Assembly: GCF_009905375.1 (NCBI RefSeq)
Contig: NC_133656.1
Span: 238,619,996-238,683,995, forward strand
Direction: 5' to 3'
From: Apium graveolens
Taxonomy: Eukaryota > Streptophyta > Magnoliopsida > Apiales > Apiaceae
DNA: 64,000 bases
Shown here: positions 47,163 to 58,729 of the stretch, piece by piece
How the letters are laid out: every line of letters starts with the position of its first letter
How positions within the stretch are numbered: position 1 is the stretch's first letter
Notes under the pieces: generated by a model
What the model was told of the DNA's origin: nothing
What the model saw: the letters and a program-made list of their open reading frames with translations, nothing else
Databases searched by the model: none
Position numbers and translations under genes: made by a program

Positions 47163-50100
47163 TCAATAAATATGCGTTATGGCTATGGTACTTGTGTTGT
47201 CACAAAAGATAGGAATTCTATCAACATGAAGTCCATAGTCAAGGAGTTGGTTCCTCATCCATAACACTTGAGAACAGCAACTTCCAGCAGCAATGTATTC
47301 AGCCTCAGTTGTAGAAGTAGAGACTGAATTTTGCTTTTTGCTAAACCATGATACAAGCTTGTTTCCCAGGAATTGGCAGGAGCCTGTTGTACTTTTCCTA
47401 TCTATTCTGCAACCTGCATAGTCTGCATCTGAATAACCAATTAGATCAAAGCCAGATTCTCTAGGATACCAAATACCTAAATTTGGTGTACCCTTGAGAT
47501 ATCTGAAAATCCTTTTGATAGCAATTAAGTGAGACTCCCTAGGATCAGCTTGGAATCTAGCACATAGACATGTAGCAAACATTATATCTGGTCTGCTAGC
47601 AGTTAAATATAAAAGAGAACCAACCATGCCTCTATAACTTGTAATATCTACAGACCTTTCAGTCTTATTTAATTCAAGTTTGGTGGCAGTGGCCATGGGA
47701 GTTTTTGCAGATGAACATTCCATTAGGTCAAACTTCTTTAAAAGATCATAAATATATTTAGTTTGACTAATGAAAATTCCATCACTAACTTGTTTAACTT
47801 GTAAACCAAGAAAATAGGTTAGTTCTCCCATTAGGCTCATTTCATAATTACTTTGCATTAGCTTAGCAAACTTTTTGCAAAGTTTGTCATCTTTAGAACC
47901 AAATATTATGTCATCTACATAAATTTGAACAAGTATACTAGAGCCATTAACATCCCTAAAGAAGAGAGTTTTATCAACAGTACCTCTAGTGAAGTGATTC
48001 TCCAAAAGAAATTTTGATAAGGTCACATACCAGGCTCTAGGTGCTTGCTTCAGTCCATAGAGTGCTTTCAACAGATAATACACATAGTCTGGAAAATTTG
48101 GATCTTCAAATCCTGGAGGTTGACTTACATAGACTTCTTCCTCTAATTTCCCATTTAGAAATGCACTCTTGACATCCATTTGATAGACTTTGAAATTGGC
48201 ATGGGCTGCATGGGCTAGAAATATTCTGATGGCTTCAAGTCTTGCAACAGGAGCATATGTTTCATCAAAATCTATTCCCTCTTGCTGAGAATAGCCTTTA
48301 GCAACCAGTCTGGCTTTATTCCTTATGATAATGCCATTTTCATCCATCTTGTTTCTGAATACCCACTTTGTGTCAATAGGACTCTTGTTCTTTGGTTTGG
48401 GTACCAGCTTCCATACTTGGTTTCTCTCAAATTGGTTCAGCTCTTCCTGCATAGCTAATATCCAATCTGGATCCAATAGAGCTTCTTCCACTTTCTTAGG
48501 TTCCTCCTGAGACAGAAAACTACTATACAGACATTCATCTTGAGTGGCTTTTCTTGTTTGCACTTTAGATGATACATCACCAATGATCAGTTCAAAGGGA
48601 TGATTCTTGGTCCATTTCCTTTGTGGTGGAAGATGTGCTCTAGATGAGGTGGCCTCTGTATTGTCATGATGTGAGACAGAGTGTTGACTAGTTGAAACTC
48701 CCCCTGAGTTGTTGGTCCTTTGCAGGGAACTTGGAGTTCTATCAACTGATGATGTAAATCGATTATCCGTTGATGAACCATGATCAACGGATGCTTCATT
48801 TTGTACTTCAACGGATGATGCACTATGTCTTTCAACGGATACTGCATTGCTTCTATCAACGGATGCAGTATTTTGTGCATTATCCAAGGGCAAGTTTTGA
48901 ATCCCTTTTGAAGTGTCATCTCCATCAGTCTCCTCTTCACTATCATCACAATATATCTCAATGTTGTCAAATTTGAGTCTCTCATTATGTCCCTCATCTG
49001 TTAGTCCATCAATCTTTTTATCATCAAACACAACATGCACAGATTCCATAACAATGTTGGTTCTTAGATTGTAGACCCTATAAGATTTTCCAGCTGAGTA
49101 ACCAACAAATATCCCTTCATCAGCCTTTGCATCAAACTTCCCTTTATGGTCAGATTGATTCCTCAGTATAAAGCATTTACATCCAAAGACATGAAGAAAG
49201 TTTAGAGTTGGTTTTCTTCTCTTGAACAACTGATAAGGAGTCATGCCTTTAGCTTGATTGATCAAAGAAATATTCTGAGTGAAGCAGGCACAATTAACAG
49301 CCTCAGCCCAGAAATATGTTGGTAACTTTGATTCTTCAAGCATTGTTCTTGCAGCTTCAATTAAAGATCTGTTCTTTCTTTCAACAACCCCATTTTGCTG
49401 AGGTGTTCTTGGAGCTGAGAACTCATGCATGATTCCATTTTCTTCACAGAACAGCCTTAATGTCAAATTCTTGAACTCAGTTCCATTGTCACTCCTGATA
49501 TTTCTAACCTTCAAGTCAGGATGATTGTTGACTTGCTTGATGTGATTGATAATGATTTCACTTGCTTCATCCTTTGATCCAAGAAAATAGACCCATGAGA
49601 ACTTTGAGAAATCATCTACAATCACTAAGCAATATCTTTTTCCTGCAATAGACAATACATTGACTGGTCCAAACAAATCCATATGTAGCAGCTGTAATGG
49701 TTCATCAATTGTTGTTTCAAGCTTCTTTTTGAATGATGCTTTCCTTTGTTTGCCTTTTTGACAAGCATCACACAAACCATCCCTTGAGAATTCAACTAGA
49801 GGGATTCCTCTAACTAAGTCCTTTTTGACTAGATCATTCATTGTCTTGAAATTCAAGTGGGATAGCTTCTTGTGCCATAGCCAACTTTCAACTGAGCTTG
49901 CTTTGCTGAAGAGACAAGTAATGGATTCTGCATCTGTAGAGTTGAAGTCAGCTATGTACACATTTCCTTTTCTAACTCCAGTTAGAACCACTTTGTTGTC
50001 TTTCTTACTAGTGACAACACAGGCTTCAGAATTGAAGGAAACTGTATTCCCTCTATCACATAGTTGACTGATGCTCAGTAAATTGTGCTTGAGACCATCA

Positions 50101-50297
50101 ACTAATGCAACTTCATTAATGATGACATTCCTTGTTGAAATCAAGCCATATCCCATAGTAAACCCTTTGCTGTCATCTCCAAAGGTTATGCTAGGGCCAG
50201 CTCTCTCCTTGAACTCTGTGAGCAGGGAGAAATCTCCTGTCATGTGTCTTGAACAACCACTGTCCAAGTACCATAGATTTCTTTCATTTCCCTGCAC
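47163..50297 (-). CDS. Sirevirus pol (protease, integrase, reverse transcriptase, partial RNase H)
   Basis: Domains in order: aspartic protease ([14 protein letters not shown] near the start), GAG-pre-integrase with an HHCC zinc site (about residues 140-180), integrase core with RSDNGTEF, reverse transcriptase with IYVDDIIFG, and RNase H with SDADYAG and [11 protein letters not shown]. The frame differs from gag by one position and has stop codons just upstream, so expression would need a frameshift or a defect is present. No ATG heads the protease; the open frame begins near 50297. The C-terminus stops soon after CDNTSTIAI, where family members continue for roughly 60-70 more residues of RNase H, so the end is deleted. 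The variable spacer between integrase and reverse transcriptase carries five ATCCGTTGA-type words. Confidence 0.92.
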   Translation of the reverse strand: MQGNERNLWYLDSGCSRHMTGDFSLLTEFKERAGPSITFGDDSKGFTMGYGLISTRNVIINEVALVDGLKHNLLSISQLCDRGNTVSFNSEACVVTSKKDNKVVLTGVRKGNVYIADFNSTDAESITCLFSKASSVESWLWHKKLSHLNFKTMNDLVKKDLVRGIPLVEFSRDGLCDACQKGKQRKASFKKKLETTIDEPLQLLHMDLFGPVNVLSIAGKRYCLVIVDDFSKFSWVYFLGSKDEASEIIINHIKQVNNHPDLKVRNIRSDNGTEFKNLTLRLFCEENGIMHEFSAPRTPQQNGVVERKNRSLIEAARTMLEESKLPTYFWAEAVNCACFTQNISLINQAKGMTPYQLFKRRKPTLNFLHVFGCKCFILRNQSDHKGKFDAKADEGIFVGYSAGKSYRVYNLRTNIVMESVHVVFDDKKIDGLTDEGHNERLKFDNIEIYCDDSEEETDGDDTSKGIQNLPLDNAQNTASVDRSNAVSVERHSASSVEVQNEASVDHGSSTDNRFTSSVDRTPSSLQRTNNSGGVSTSQHSVSHHDNTEATSSRAHLPPQRKWTKNHPFELIIGDVSSKVQTRKATQDECLYSSFLSQEEPKKVEEALLDPDWILAMQEELNQFERNQVWKLVPKPKNKSPIDTKWVFRNKMDENGIIIRNKARLVAKGYSQQEGIDFDETYAPVARLEAIRIFLAHAAHANFKVYQMDVKSAFLNGKLEEEVYVSQPPGFEDPNFPDYVYYLLKALYGLKQAPRAWYVTLSKFLLENHFTRGTVDKTLFFRDVNGSSILVQIYVDDIIFGSKDDKLCKKFAKLMQSNYEMSLMGELTYFLGLQVKQVSDGIFISQTKYIYDLLKKFDLMECSSAKTPMATATKLELNKTERSVDITSYRGMVGSLLYLTASRPDIMFATCLCARFQADPRESHLIAIKRIFRYLKGTPNLGIWYPRESGFDLIGYSDADYAGCRIDRKSTTGSCQFLGNKLVSWFSKKQNSVSTSTTEAEYIAAGSCCSQVLWMRNQLLDYGLHVDRIPIFCDNTSTIAITHIY

Positions 50298-50310
50298 ACC
50301 ATAAAATCAA

Positions 50311-52725
50311 TCAATTTGATTTTGGTACCCAAGTTTCCTTGGGTCCATTCTTGTTAGCCTTTCTCCTAGACTTCATTCCTCCTGCATCTTTAGACTTAGG
50401 TGAGTTTGAGTCAACCTTGGTCTTAGATGTAGTTGGTTGAGGTGTAGGGTTAGTCACAGAATCATTTAGCACATTTGTAAAATTATTAGGCATTGATTGT
50501 GCAAACATGTTATTCCACATGGGCATATTGTATGGCATTTGAGGCATACTACATGCAGCAAGATAAGGATTGTTAAAATATGGCATGTTTACAAAATGTG
50601 CATAAGGATTTTGTTGAGACATAACAGGCATAGCATGCAGAGGTGATGCAGACATATTAGGCATAGAAGAGGGTACAGTTATGGGAGTCTTCTTAATGGA
50701 TTTACAATTAGCAGATAGATGATTAACACTACTACAATGCACACAGCTTTTTCTAGGAGCATACCTATCAGGTGTGTAATTGTTGTGTTTATTAATTCCT
50801 ACCTTCCCATTTCTGTTGGATTTTCTTTTAGATTCCTTTTTATCCTCAACCATCTTGAGCCTATTATTTAACTGTTCTAAGGTCATGTGCCCTACATTCA
50901 CCTTACTGACATCTTTGGATGTGCTTGCTTCTTCTTTGACAAAGTTCTTTGAAGTTGAACCAAACTTTTTGTTGAGTTTCTTTAGATTCTCTCTTTTAGA
51001 AACATCTGCCTGTTTTAATTGAGGAACCTTCAACGGATGCTCCTTATCTTCCTTCAACGGATAACTTTCATCATCCGTTGATTCCACATCCGTTGACAGC
51101 CCATCAATTAATTCTAGTTTCTTTTTATTTTTATTCCAGGCAGTTTCACAGAATGATTCAATTCCTTGGACCTTAGCAATTTGAGCACTTACATCCCTAG
51201 ATGTCTTCCAGGCTTTAATCACCTCTTGCTCTTTCTCTAATTGATTGGAAAGTATTTCTACTTTCTTAACAGATTCAGCTAGTTCATTTTCAACAGATAT
51301 ACAATGCAACTTAGTTTTCTCTAGGTCAATCATCTTATCTTCTAACAAAGCATTTCTATTACTTAAAAACAGATTGTTCTCTTTAATCCTACTATTTTCT
51401 TTAGCAAGAGATTTAAGAGATACACGCAAATGATACAATTCAGTAGACATGTCATTAAAGGCATCATCGCACTCTTCTTTAGTAAGCTGTGTTAAGTCAG
51501 TAGTGATTACCTGATTGCTTGATGAACTAACTTCATTTTCTTCAGAATCAGCCATGAGAGCAAGGTTGACATACTCCACATCTTCATCCTCTTCATCTCC
51601 ATTAGCTGCCCAGTCCTTTTCTTGAGTAATGAAAGCCCTCTCCTTTTGCTTGAGCAGATCAAAATATTTCTTTTTGTAATCTACTTGTTCAAATTTCTTC
51701 TTTTCAGAAGTTGGCTTTCTGCACTCACCTGCAAAGTGTCCACTTATACCACAATTGAAACATTTGAACTTGGATTTGTCCACAGTGTTTTTGTGAGGTT
51801 TAGTGGCTCTAGTGTTTTTCTTGAATTTCATCTTTGCAAATCTTCTGGACAGAAATGCAAGATGCTCATCAATACCATCTGAGTCATCTTGGCTGGAGTT
51901 GTCTTCATTTTCAGCAACTTGCTCTTTCCCCTTGCTTGATTCCTGACTTCTTATACCATCTTTGGAGTTTGATGTAGATCTCGCAGTTTCTTGTCTGCAT
52001 TTCCTCTCATTTTCAGCTATCAATGCAACTGAACTTCCTTTCTTTCTCCCCTTCTCTAATACCTCATCCTGTTCCAGCTCTAGTTCATAAGTCTTCAAGA
52101 TTCCATACAATCTTTCAAGAGTGAAGTCCTTATAATCTTGAGAGTTTCTTAAGGAGACAGTCATGGGTTTCCATTCCTTTGGCAAGGATCTTAAAAATTT
52201 AAGATTTGAATCCTTTACTTGGTACACTCTTCCATACAGCTTCAGTCCATTCAACAGCTTTTGAAACCTATTGAATGTTTCATTTAAAGATTCATTTTCT
52301 TCAAAATGAAAGTATTCATACTGTTGAATGAGAAGCTGCATTTTGTTTTCTTTCACTTGTTCTGTACCTTCACACAGTAGTTGAACTGTGTCCCAAACCT
52401 CTTTGGCAGTTGTGCAATTTATCACATTATCAAACATATCCATGTTAAGACCATTAAACAAAATGTTCATAGCCTTCTTATCCTTGTGGACTTCTTCTGT
52501 GTCTTCCATTGTCCATTCTGCTCTAGGTTTTGGAATGGATTGACCAACAGCAACTGTGGCTGTAGCAACTGTGGCTACTTTGTGGGGAATGTGAGGACCA
52601 TTCTCAATGCAGTTTACATAACCTTCATCTTGGGAGAGTAGATGAAGGTGCATTTTCACCTTCCAATGGTGATAATTGTCTTTGTCAAGAACTGAGATCT
52701 TTACTCCAATATCCTTCTTACTCAT
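50311..52725 (-). CDS. Sirevirus gag
   Basis: The 804-residue protein has a UBN2-type gag core (about residues 15-230), one clear CCHC knuckle (CFNCGISGHFAGEC) and a second CCHC-like site (CVHCSSVNHLSANC) toward the C-terminus. A long acidic, coiled-coil-like middle (about 390-560) is typical of Sirevirus gags. It packages element RNA into virus-like particles. A cluster of four ATCCGTTGA-type words falls in the spacer at 51030-51096. It ends at a stop at 50311-50313. Pol follows in another reading frame. Confidence 0.92.
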   Translation of the reverse strand: MSKKDIGVKISVLDKDNYHHWKVKMHLHLLSQDEGYVNCIENGPHIPHKVATVATATVAVGQSIPKPRAEWTMEDTEEVHKDKKAMNILFNGLNMDMFDNVINCTTAKEVWDTVQLLCEGTEQVKENKMQLLIQQYEYFHFEENESLNETFNRFQKLLNGLKLYGRVYQVKDSNLKFLRSLPKEWKPMTVSLRNSQDYKDFTLERLYGILKTYELELEQDEVLEKGRKKGSSVALIAENERKCRQETARSTSNSKDGIRSQESSKGKEQVAENEDNSSQDDSDGIDEHLAFLSRRFAKMKFKKNTRATKPHKNTVDKSKFKCFNCGISGHFAGECRKPTSEKKKFEQVDYKKKYFDLLKQKERAFITQEKDWAANGDEEDEDVEYVNLALMADSEENEVSSSSNQVITTDLTQLTKEECDDAFNDMSTELYHLRVSLKSLAKENSRIKENNLFLSNRNALLEDKMIDLEKTKLHCISVENELAESVKKVEILSNQLEKEQEVIKAWKTSRDVSAQIAKVQGIESFCETAWNKNKKKLELIDGLSTDVESTDDESYPLKEDKEHPLKVPQLKQADVSKRENLKKLNKKFGSTSKNFVKEEASTSKDVSKVNVGHMTLEQLNNRLKMVEDKKESKRKSNRNGKVGINKHNNYTPDRYAPRKSCVHCSSVNHLSANCKSIKKTPITVPSSMPNMSASPLHAMPVMSQQNPYAHFVNMPYFNNPYLAACSMPQMPYNMPMWNNMFAQSMPNNFTNVLNDSVTNPTPQPTTSKTKVDSNSPKSKDAGGMKSRRKANKNGPKETWVPKSN

Positions 52726-52772
52726 CTTTGTTAGATTCCAAGATCTTTAAACTCTTTGTATGTCAAGAGCCT

Positions 52773-52784
52773 GCTCTGATACCA
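52773..52784 (-). promoter_or_regulatory. Sirevirus primer-binding site
   Basis: On the minus strand TGGTATCAGAGC lies two bases inside the 5' LTR, complementary to the 3' end of initiator tRNA-Met. Confidence 0.92.
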
Positions 52785-52786
52785 AT

Positions 52787-53833
52787 TGTTATTCCTAGTG
52801 GACTAACAATGAGATTTACAGAAGGGGGGTTGAATGTAAATCTCAAAACTTTTTCAGGTTTTGAGCAATTTATAAAGTTGTGTGTTCAAGAAGAACAAGT
52901 GTGAGAATTGCTTTAAGCTAATACAGACAGATATATATTCAAGCACAAATGTAAAGAACACAACAGACCTTAAAAACTTTTCTGGTGGATTTGTTGTTCC
53001 ACCAGAGATGGTATTTTTAGAAAATCTGTGATTAAACAATGTTGATCACAGCTGCATCCTAGTACAAACTAGATGAATTTTCTCTCAATATATTTCTAAA
53101 CAGCTCTGGAAAATCTCTCTTCTAATTACTAGCTTCTACTTGGTTTATATATTACCAAGTGTACAAGTGAAAAACAATATAAAAATACAGTAATAAAATA
53201 AGTTCTTCACTTGCTTCTTTTCCTGTTCACTCCAGTACTTTGTTGACTATTGCATCTTTGTACTGAAGAAGAACGGCTGCTTTTTCTGTTGTTCCTGAAA
53301 TTCGGCTACCACATCTCAGTTGTCTCTATCAACCCATGTGCCTCTGTTCGTACGTACAACTACCCCTTATCAACGGCTAATCATCAGAGCATCCGTTGAA
53401 GCTTTCATCCGTTGATGCACTCATCCGTTGAAGGATATTATCCGTTGAAGCTTTCATCCGTTGATGCACTCATCCGTTGAAGCTTTAGAGACATCCGTTG
53501 AAGCTTAGCTTCTTATCCGTTGAAGGTCTTTGAGTCATCCGTTGATACCACTTCACTTATACAAAATTACAAGGCATGAAGTATTTACAATTGGCCTTCC
53601 TATCTGCATATCATCTAGTAGTCAACATGACTCATAGTTTCTCTCAACTTCCAAGAATTACATTTTAAATACAGATACTGAAATATGCTACAACACTAAA
53701 CTTATTTCTAAGTAAAGCTACACCATCAACGGATAGCCAAAGTGGTCTTATCTGTTGAGGCTACAGACACTAAATTTCTACTTAAGTATTTTGTTAAACA
53801 TATCATCAAACTAATGCACATACATTCCTAACA
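52787..53833 (-). repeat. Sirevirus 5' LTR
   Basis: It is 1047 bp and 99.7 percent identical to the other LTR by direct reading. It carries nine ATCCGTTGA words and one TCAACGGAT. The 61-residue open frame found in both LTRs is not a gene. Confidence 0.97.
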
Positions 53834-55500
53834 ATAACTATATATAATCTCTTCAATATCATAGTCAATGATGCATTCAAATCTCATTTATTTATATTTA
53901 TTTAGCAATCCCGTATTTGTAGCAACCGCCACAAAGTTGGTGTCTGGGGAGATCTTACAGTGGAAGTAAATCCAGAATATCTCAAGTTTGAAGGCCAGAA
54001 AAATGTTATTGCTATTCTTTCGAGCATAAAAATGTGTATATAACAAGGTATATTTTTATGCATTTTCTAATGTATTTATTGATTCATGAATCACTTTTTA
54101 TTTTAGTAACATGATTCAGTTATACTGCGTTTAAAAGTTTTAAGTAATCATTTTTTTGGAACAAATGCAGTTCAACTTAGCACATTGCCTTCCTTAAAAG
54201 TGTACTTCAACCTCAATGACGACTCGGTTATTGAAATGAGGCAACGATATTGAACTATATTTTATAGGAACTTTAAGTTTTTTAATTTTCTATAACGATA
54301 ATCCAATTTAGTTTTCTACATAACTTTATCATTGTTAAATTATAGTTCATTACTGGCTTGAACTGTTGCATACATAACTTATATCTGTAATAAAAATATA
54401 ACCTTATCACATACTGGTATTTTTTAAGATTCTCTTATATATAAACTATCAATAAATTATTAATGTCTTTATCGATTCTATATATGGATTAGCAGTTGAA
54501 TTAATTGAAATGAGGATGTAAATTTACTAGACATTAACTTATATTTGTAATGAACATAATATGTTTAAAACACATACTTGAGGAAGAAGGTTACAAGCCA
54601 ACACATAATGACAATGATCAAATGCTGAAGTGCCGATAGTATCACCTTTTCAGCAGTTGTCCTTAGAGGATTTGGATGTCAACATATCTGACAATATAGA
54701 GGTTCAGTTTTCTACAAGCTTTACATATTAATTGCAAAATGAAGATGATTAATGTACATCTACTGTGTCAAAATATTTTATGTATTTTATATGTGTGTAG
54801 AAGAAGATATTCTCAACTTTTACCATCTTGAAGATTGAAGATTTTAAAGACCGGTACTTAGCTGCATGTCATAAATGTCAGTGTGAAGTCTTCATTGTTG
54901 GAAAGAGATTTAACTGTGAAAAGTGTACTCGCAAAAGCCCTGTTGCAGATAAAAGGTTCGTAAACAAGGAGTGCCTGTAATGTTAAATAATATGTTAAAG
55001 AATACTTAAATCTGCATTTTATATGTGCCAATATTTTTTTTGCACTAAATATGCCAATTTTTTTATTATCATAGGTTTCGCATAAAGGTTAACGCATGAG
55101 ATTCTACATTTAGTTGTATTGTTGTTCTTATGGACCGTGTTGTTAAACGATTGATAGGCTTCAGTGCTTCAAAGTTATACCTTGATCAATCTAATGTGAG
55201 ATTATAGTTGATGCTAATCCCATTTATAGCATTATTTTTATTTCTATAGTTTTATAGTTTATTCATAATTATTAAAGGATGAGAAAGCTGCGAGAGTTGT
55301 TCCTGCTTTGCTTCATACCATATGTGGGAATGAGATTACTGTCACTATAAAAGTGATAAAAAATAGGGAGAAGGAAGGTGAATTTGATATACATGTTGAA
55401 GACGTATATGATCCATCTACGTCACTTACCTCCAATACTGAATCAACTCCTAATGTTCCATATCCATCTTTTGATTTGACTGAGGTTAGGTTTATAGAAA
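53834..55500 (+). pseudogene. RPA1-like gene fragments, right part
   Basis: Exon-like pieces continue the gene cut by the Sirevirus. 53900-54040 carries VGVWGDLTVEVNPEYL. 54168-54252 carries VYFNLNDDSVIEMRQRY. 54800-54955 carries FKDRYLAACHKC and RFNCEKC, the C4 zinc finger of the RPA1 C-terminal fold. 55075-55200 carries RFRIKVN and VVLMDRVVKRLIG with an in-frame stop. 55278-55490 carries GNEITVTIKVI. RPA1-like genes are commonly carried by plant Helitrons. Stops show this copy is not functional. Confidence 0.72.
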
Positions 55501-56439
55501 TTAACATTTTGTTTATAGATTTGAATTCGCATGTAATAATGTTTCTCTCTTTTCCATATCCATCTTTTGATTTATGTTTATAGGTTTATTGATTTGACTG
55601 ATCTGCCAGATCAGTGAACAAAAAGATCAAAATGGTAATGTTTAACGAAACCAAAACATCCTAACACAAAGAGGGCCTCTTTTACGGTCCTAAGTTTGAT
55701 TCAGTTACTTGGTTATGAAGCAGAACTATATAACCTAATCCAATTTTAACTTTTTGCAGGAAAAGTGAATCTCTTGCTGCATCATGGAGCCATATGAGAA
55801 ATGAATCTCTTCATGTTAAGCAGACTAAAATAAGTGAGATGTGAGTATGGTCAGTTATGGATCATGTACTTCTCCATGATACACTGCTATTCTTTTATTT
55901 TAGCTCTCATATTGTGTTTCGTTTAGACACATTTATTTTACCTTTACATTTTACATTATCGTTGGTTTTCGAGTATTTGACCACTATTTGATATCATTAA
56001 TGTATTATATTCTAGCTTATTTTAGAGAAGTGTACAAACCAACAGTCTTGGATTTCCTTTTGAAATTGCCACACTTACAGTCCATTCCCCATTTTCTGTC
56101 CCTAAAGTTATCTTCTCACCAGGAAAATAATTCTATTTGAAGGACTGATATGTTTAGGAATTTACTGAAAGTAACACAAGTTTAATAATATTATAGTATG
56201 TTTTTTTGTATATAAATTTAAAAATTTACAAACACATATCATACCGGCCCATGGCATGTTATTTGTTGAAAAAAATAAGATGTTTAGTTCACTCTCCTTG
56301 CAAGATGTCCAGTTCATTGTCTGCACTCTGTTGTCTCATGAAGAGCAATATTATCTTGATATTCTTGGACCACAATGCCATGTTCCGCATCTGGAACTCA
56401 ACTATTCATGTCATTTTTTGTACTTACTAATCATCAATT
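55501..56439. other. Helitron 3' interior
   Basis: This stretch is AT-rich with short open frames and no recognised domain. It is presumably non-coding Helitron sequence. Confidence 0.4.
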
Positions 56440-56486
56440 TACGAAAATTCGGATAGCACGCGTAGTGCGCGGGCAAAAATCCCTAG
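56440..56486 (+). mobile_element. Helitron 3' terminus
   Basis: The hairpin AGCACGCGTAGTGCGCGGGC is followed by AAAAATCCCTAG and a flanking T. It lies downstream of the RPA1-like pieces in the same orientation and so is the likely 3' end of the Helitron that carried them. The Rep/helicase and the 5' end are not visible; the 5' end may lie between 39800 and 40930. Confidence 0.68.
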
Positions 56487-56621
56487 TTAAAAAGAACAAA
56501 CCTTGATTATTGCAGCTCCCCATGCTAATCCACATTATTATGGTTTGGTTAGAATCCCAAATTAAAGTAATTAAGAATTAATGAATTTTCAGGAAACCAA
56601 AGCTATTCTGCATTGTTGTTC

Positions 56622-57531
56622 GCATTTGAAAATTAATTTTGTCTTGGTATATGTTTACATTGCATCAAGTTTTTCAATAATTTTATTAGACGATAAATAA
56701 TTTAATAATATAAGATAAAATTAGAGTATTCTTATTGTATTGCTAGGTATTTTACTAATTCTATTATGATAAAAATAATAATAATTAAATATAAATATAA
56801 ATGTAAATGTAAATTTGTATTAATCAAATTAAATTAATATATTAATTGATCTAAAATTTATATGTTATATGCCCTCAAATTCAAAAAGTATTTTAATTTA
56901 TAATAAGATTAGAAAAATATGTCAGTTACACATTATAACCATTGCATGCGAAATTATGAACAAGACACTTAGACACGTGATTTTTTGCATGAAATTCTGA
57001 CAAGACACGAAGGTTTTTTAAGTGTTACACTATCTTACATGTTAAATTATGAACAAGACACGTATGTTTTAAAATTTTACATGTATATGTGTTATTTCAT
57101 GTATGGTCCATTCTTTTTATTTAAGAAACGTATATATTCCTTGTTCTTTCAAAAAATATATACAACTTTCGTGGTCTAGTTTCAGATGATATGTAGCTTT
57201 TAATGGTCTTGTTTCTTTATGCACAAATTGTCAAGTATGTTTATAGATCGACAAACACTTATATGGTCATGTATTAATACTGATATTTGCTAAAAAATTT
57301 TGTTATTTAGAAGATCATACTTTGAGTTTGAGTTTACTTAATTTCTTTTTAATATGAAAAGCTTGTGCTGCAATAATTAAACAAATTTTACAATACTAGT
57401 CACACAAAGTTAATACCTTCAATTTTTTTGGTGGTTGTGCTTAACGTGCTGCAAGTTTCTGTGTGAAGCTCATTTTAATTTCAAGCATTTTAATTCAAAG
57501 CCCGATTTGTATAAGTTTCAAGTTGATGATC
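56622..57531 (+). repeat. upstream duplication, copy 1
   Basis: It is a direct repeat of 59549-60358 over most of its length (shared landmarks AATTAATTTTGTCTTGGTAT, TTCAATAATTTT, AAAGCCCGATTTGTAT, CAAGTTGATGATC). Internally a 13-bp word AACAAGACACGTA recurs in variants. It stops where the Copia gag relic begins. Confidence 0.82.
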
Positions 57532-58307
57532 CGTCGAACAACACATTGCAGAGACCTATCAGATTGATATTGAACTTTGATGTACATAGCCAGCAGGTCT
57601 GCAGAAGGTTGGTGTGTGTTGAGCAGTGCTCTTTGAGCTTCCTCTTGCTCAAGAGTAGCACTAGCAGTTTCAACAGTAGGTAGTGGGTTACACATAAGTA
57701 AATTGTTCCTCTGAGTATTAAACACCTCATTGAGACCGTTAAGAAACTGAAATAGTCTTGATTTCTCTTTTTGTGTGTTTATGTTTTCTAAAAGCTTAAT
57801 AACATCAGTTTGTGGGTTTGCAATATGGGAAAGCATGTTCATAGAGTCTAATTTCTCCCATATAGTTTTCATAGAGGTATAATATCCAGTGATGGATTGG
57901 GTGTTTTGTCTTAAAGCATAAAGATCTTTACACAACTTGTATTTTCTGGACCCATTGGTTAAAGCAATTTTTTTTTCTAAATTAATCCAAATATCTTGTG
58001 TAGAAGTCGTATACATAATAGATTGCATGATGGTTGAAGAGACATTACCAGTGAGTCATGCCATGACCATGTTATTGCAAGTATCCCATAACTCTGCCTT
58101 AGAAGGATCATCAGTGGGAAAGGGTACTGTGCCATTAACAAACCCAAGTTTTCGTTTAGAGGACAGGTTGATCTCCATGGATCATTTCCACGCCCTGTAG
58201 TCTGAGCTCCCTTGCAGCTTATCCACTTGGATTGAGTTTGCATTGTCTGATGGATGTATAAACAAAGGGTTCACCATATCTTGGTAGGTGATACGATTTG
58301 TAGCCAT
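57532..58307 (-). pseudogene. Ty1/Copia gag relic
   Basis: The gag begins with ATG at 58307 ([11 protein letters not shown]) and shows the Copia gag core: [66 protein letters not shown]. Two in-frame TGA codons (58182-58184 and 58056-58058) interrupt an otherwise single frame, both one transition away from Arg or Trp codons. The remainder of the element, including pol, is missing; sequence switches to the duplicated upstream region at about 57531. Confidence 0.85.
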
Positions 58308-58479
58308 ATTAAGAGATAAGAAAATGAGAGATGAGAATGAAGGAGGGTAGAGAGGAGAAAAGAGGCCCAAACAACAAAAAACAAACAAATTGAGAGTAAG
58401 AAAAGAGATTTGGAGGAGGGTGTTAGAAAAGATAAATTTAGAGGGTTTTAAGAAGAATGAAAGGATCTTGTTATTCAAG

Positions 58480-58729
58480 GCTCTGATACCATGTAGACAA
58501 TGTCAAACTGAGTTATAGATAATATTAACACATCAAGATTCAAGAACCAGGAGAAAATATGAGAGATAAGGAATGGGAAGGAGAAAATTATTATTTCACT
58601 TGTCATGTCCATGATATGGTCAATCTTATCCTTATAACACCTCACACATAGATATCAGAAAAAAGGTATTAAACAGTTATCTAACAACCTCAAATAAGAC
58701 CAATCTGGAAATACATATCGTCCCTACAC
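58480..58729 (-). mobile_element. primer-binding site and probable 5' LTR of the Copia relic
   Basis: On the minus strand TGGTATCAGAGC (58480-58491) is the tRNA-iMet primer site. The LTR starts on the plus strand at TGTAGACAATG (58492). A candidate far end is CGTCCCTACA at about 58720-58729, giving roughly 238 bp, but without a second LTR this end is uncertain. Confidence 0.5.

Larger units (their letters stand above)
41265..53833 (-). mobile_element. Sirevirus (Ty1/Copia), near full length, 12569 bp
   Basis: Two 1047-bp LTRs differ at only three positions (41346/52868, 41903/53425, 42154/53676). The 5-bp duplication ATAAC flanks the element (41260-41264 and 53834-53838). On the minus strand the order is 5' LTR, primer-binding site, gag, pol (protease, integrase, reverse transcriptase, RNase H), then a long envelope-like region, a polypurine tract and the 3' LTR. 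The extra region after pol is typical of Sireviruses. Defects are visible: pol is in a different frame from gag with stops between them, its RNase H C-terminus is lost, and the envelope-like frame has one internal stop. The copy is recent but probably depends on helpers. Confidence 0.95.

Noticed and set aside
48587..48997. 136-residue minus-strand open frame
   Set aside because: It is an alternative frame over the pol spacer containing the repeated 9-nt words.
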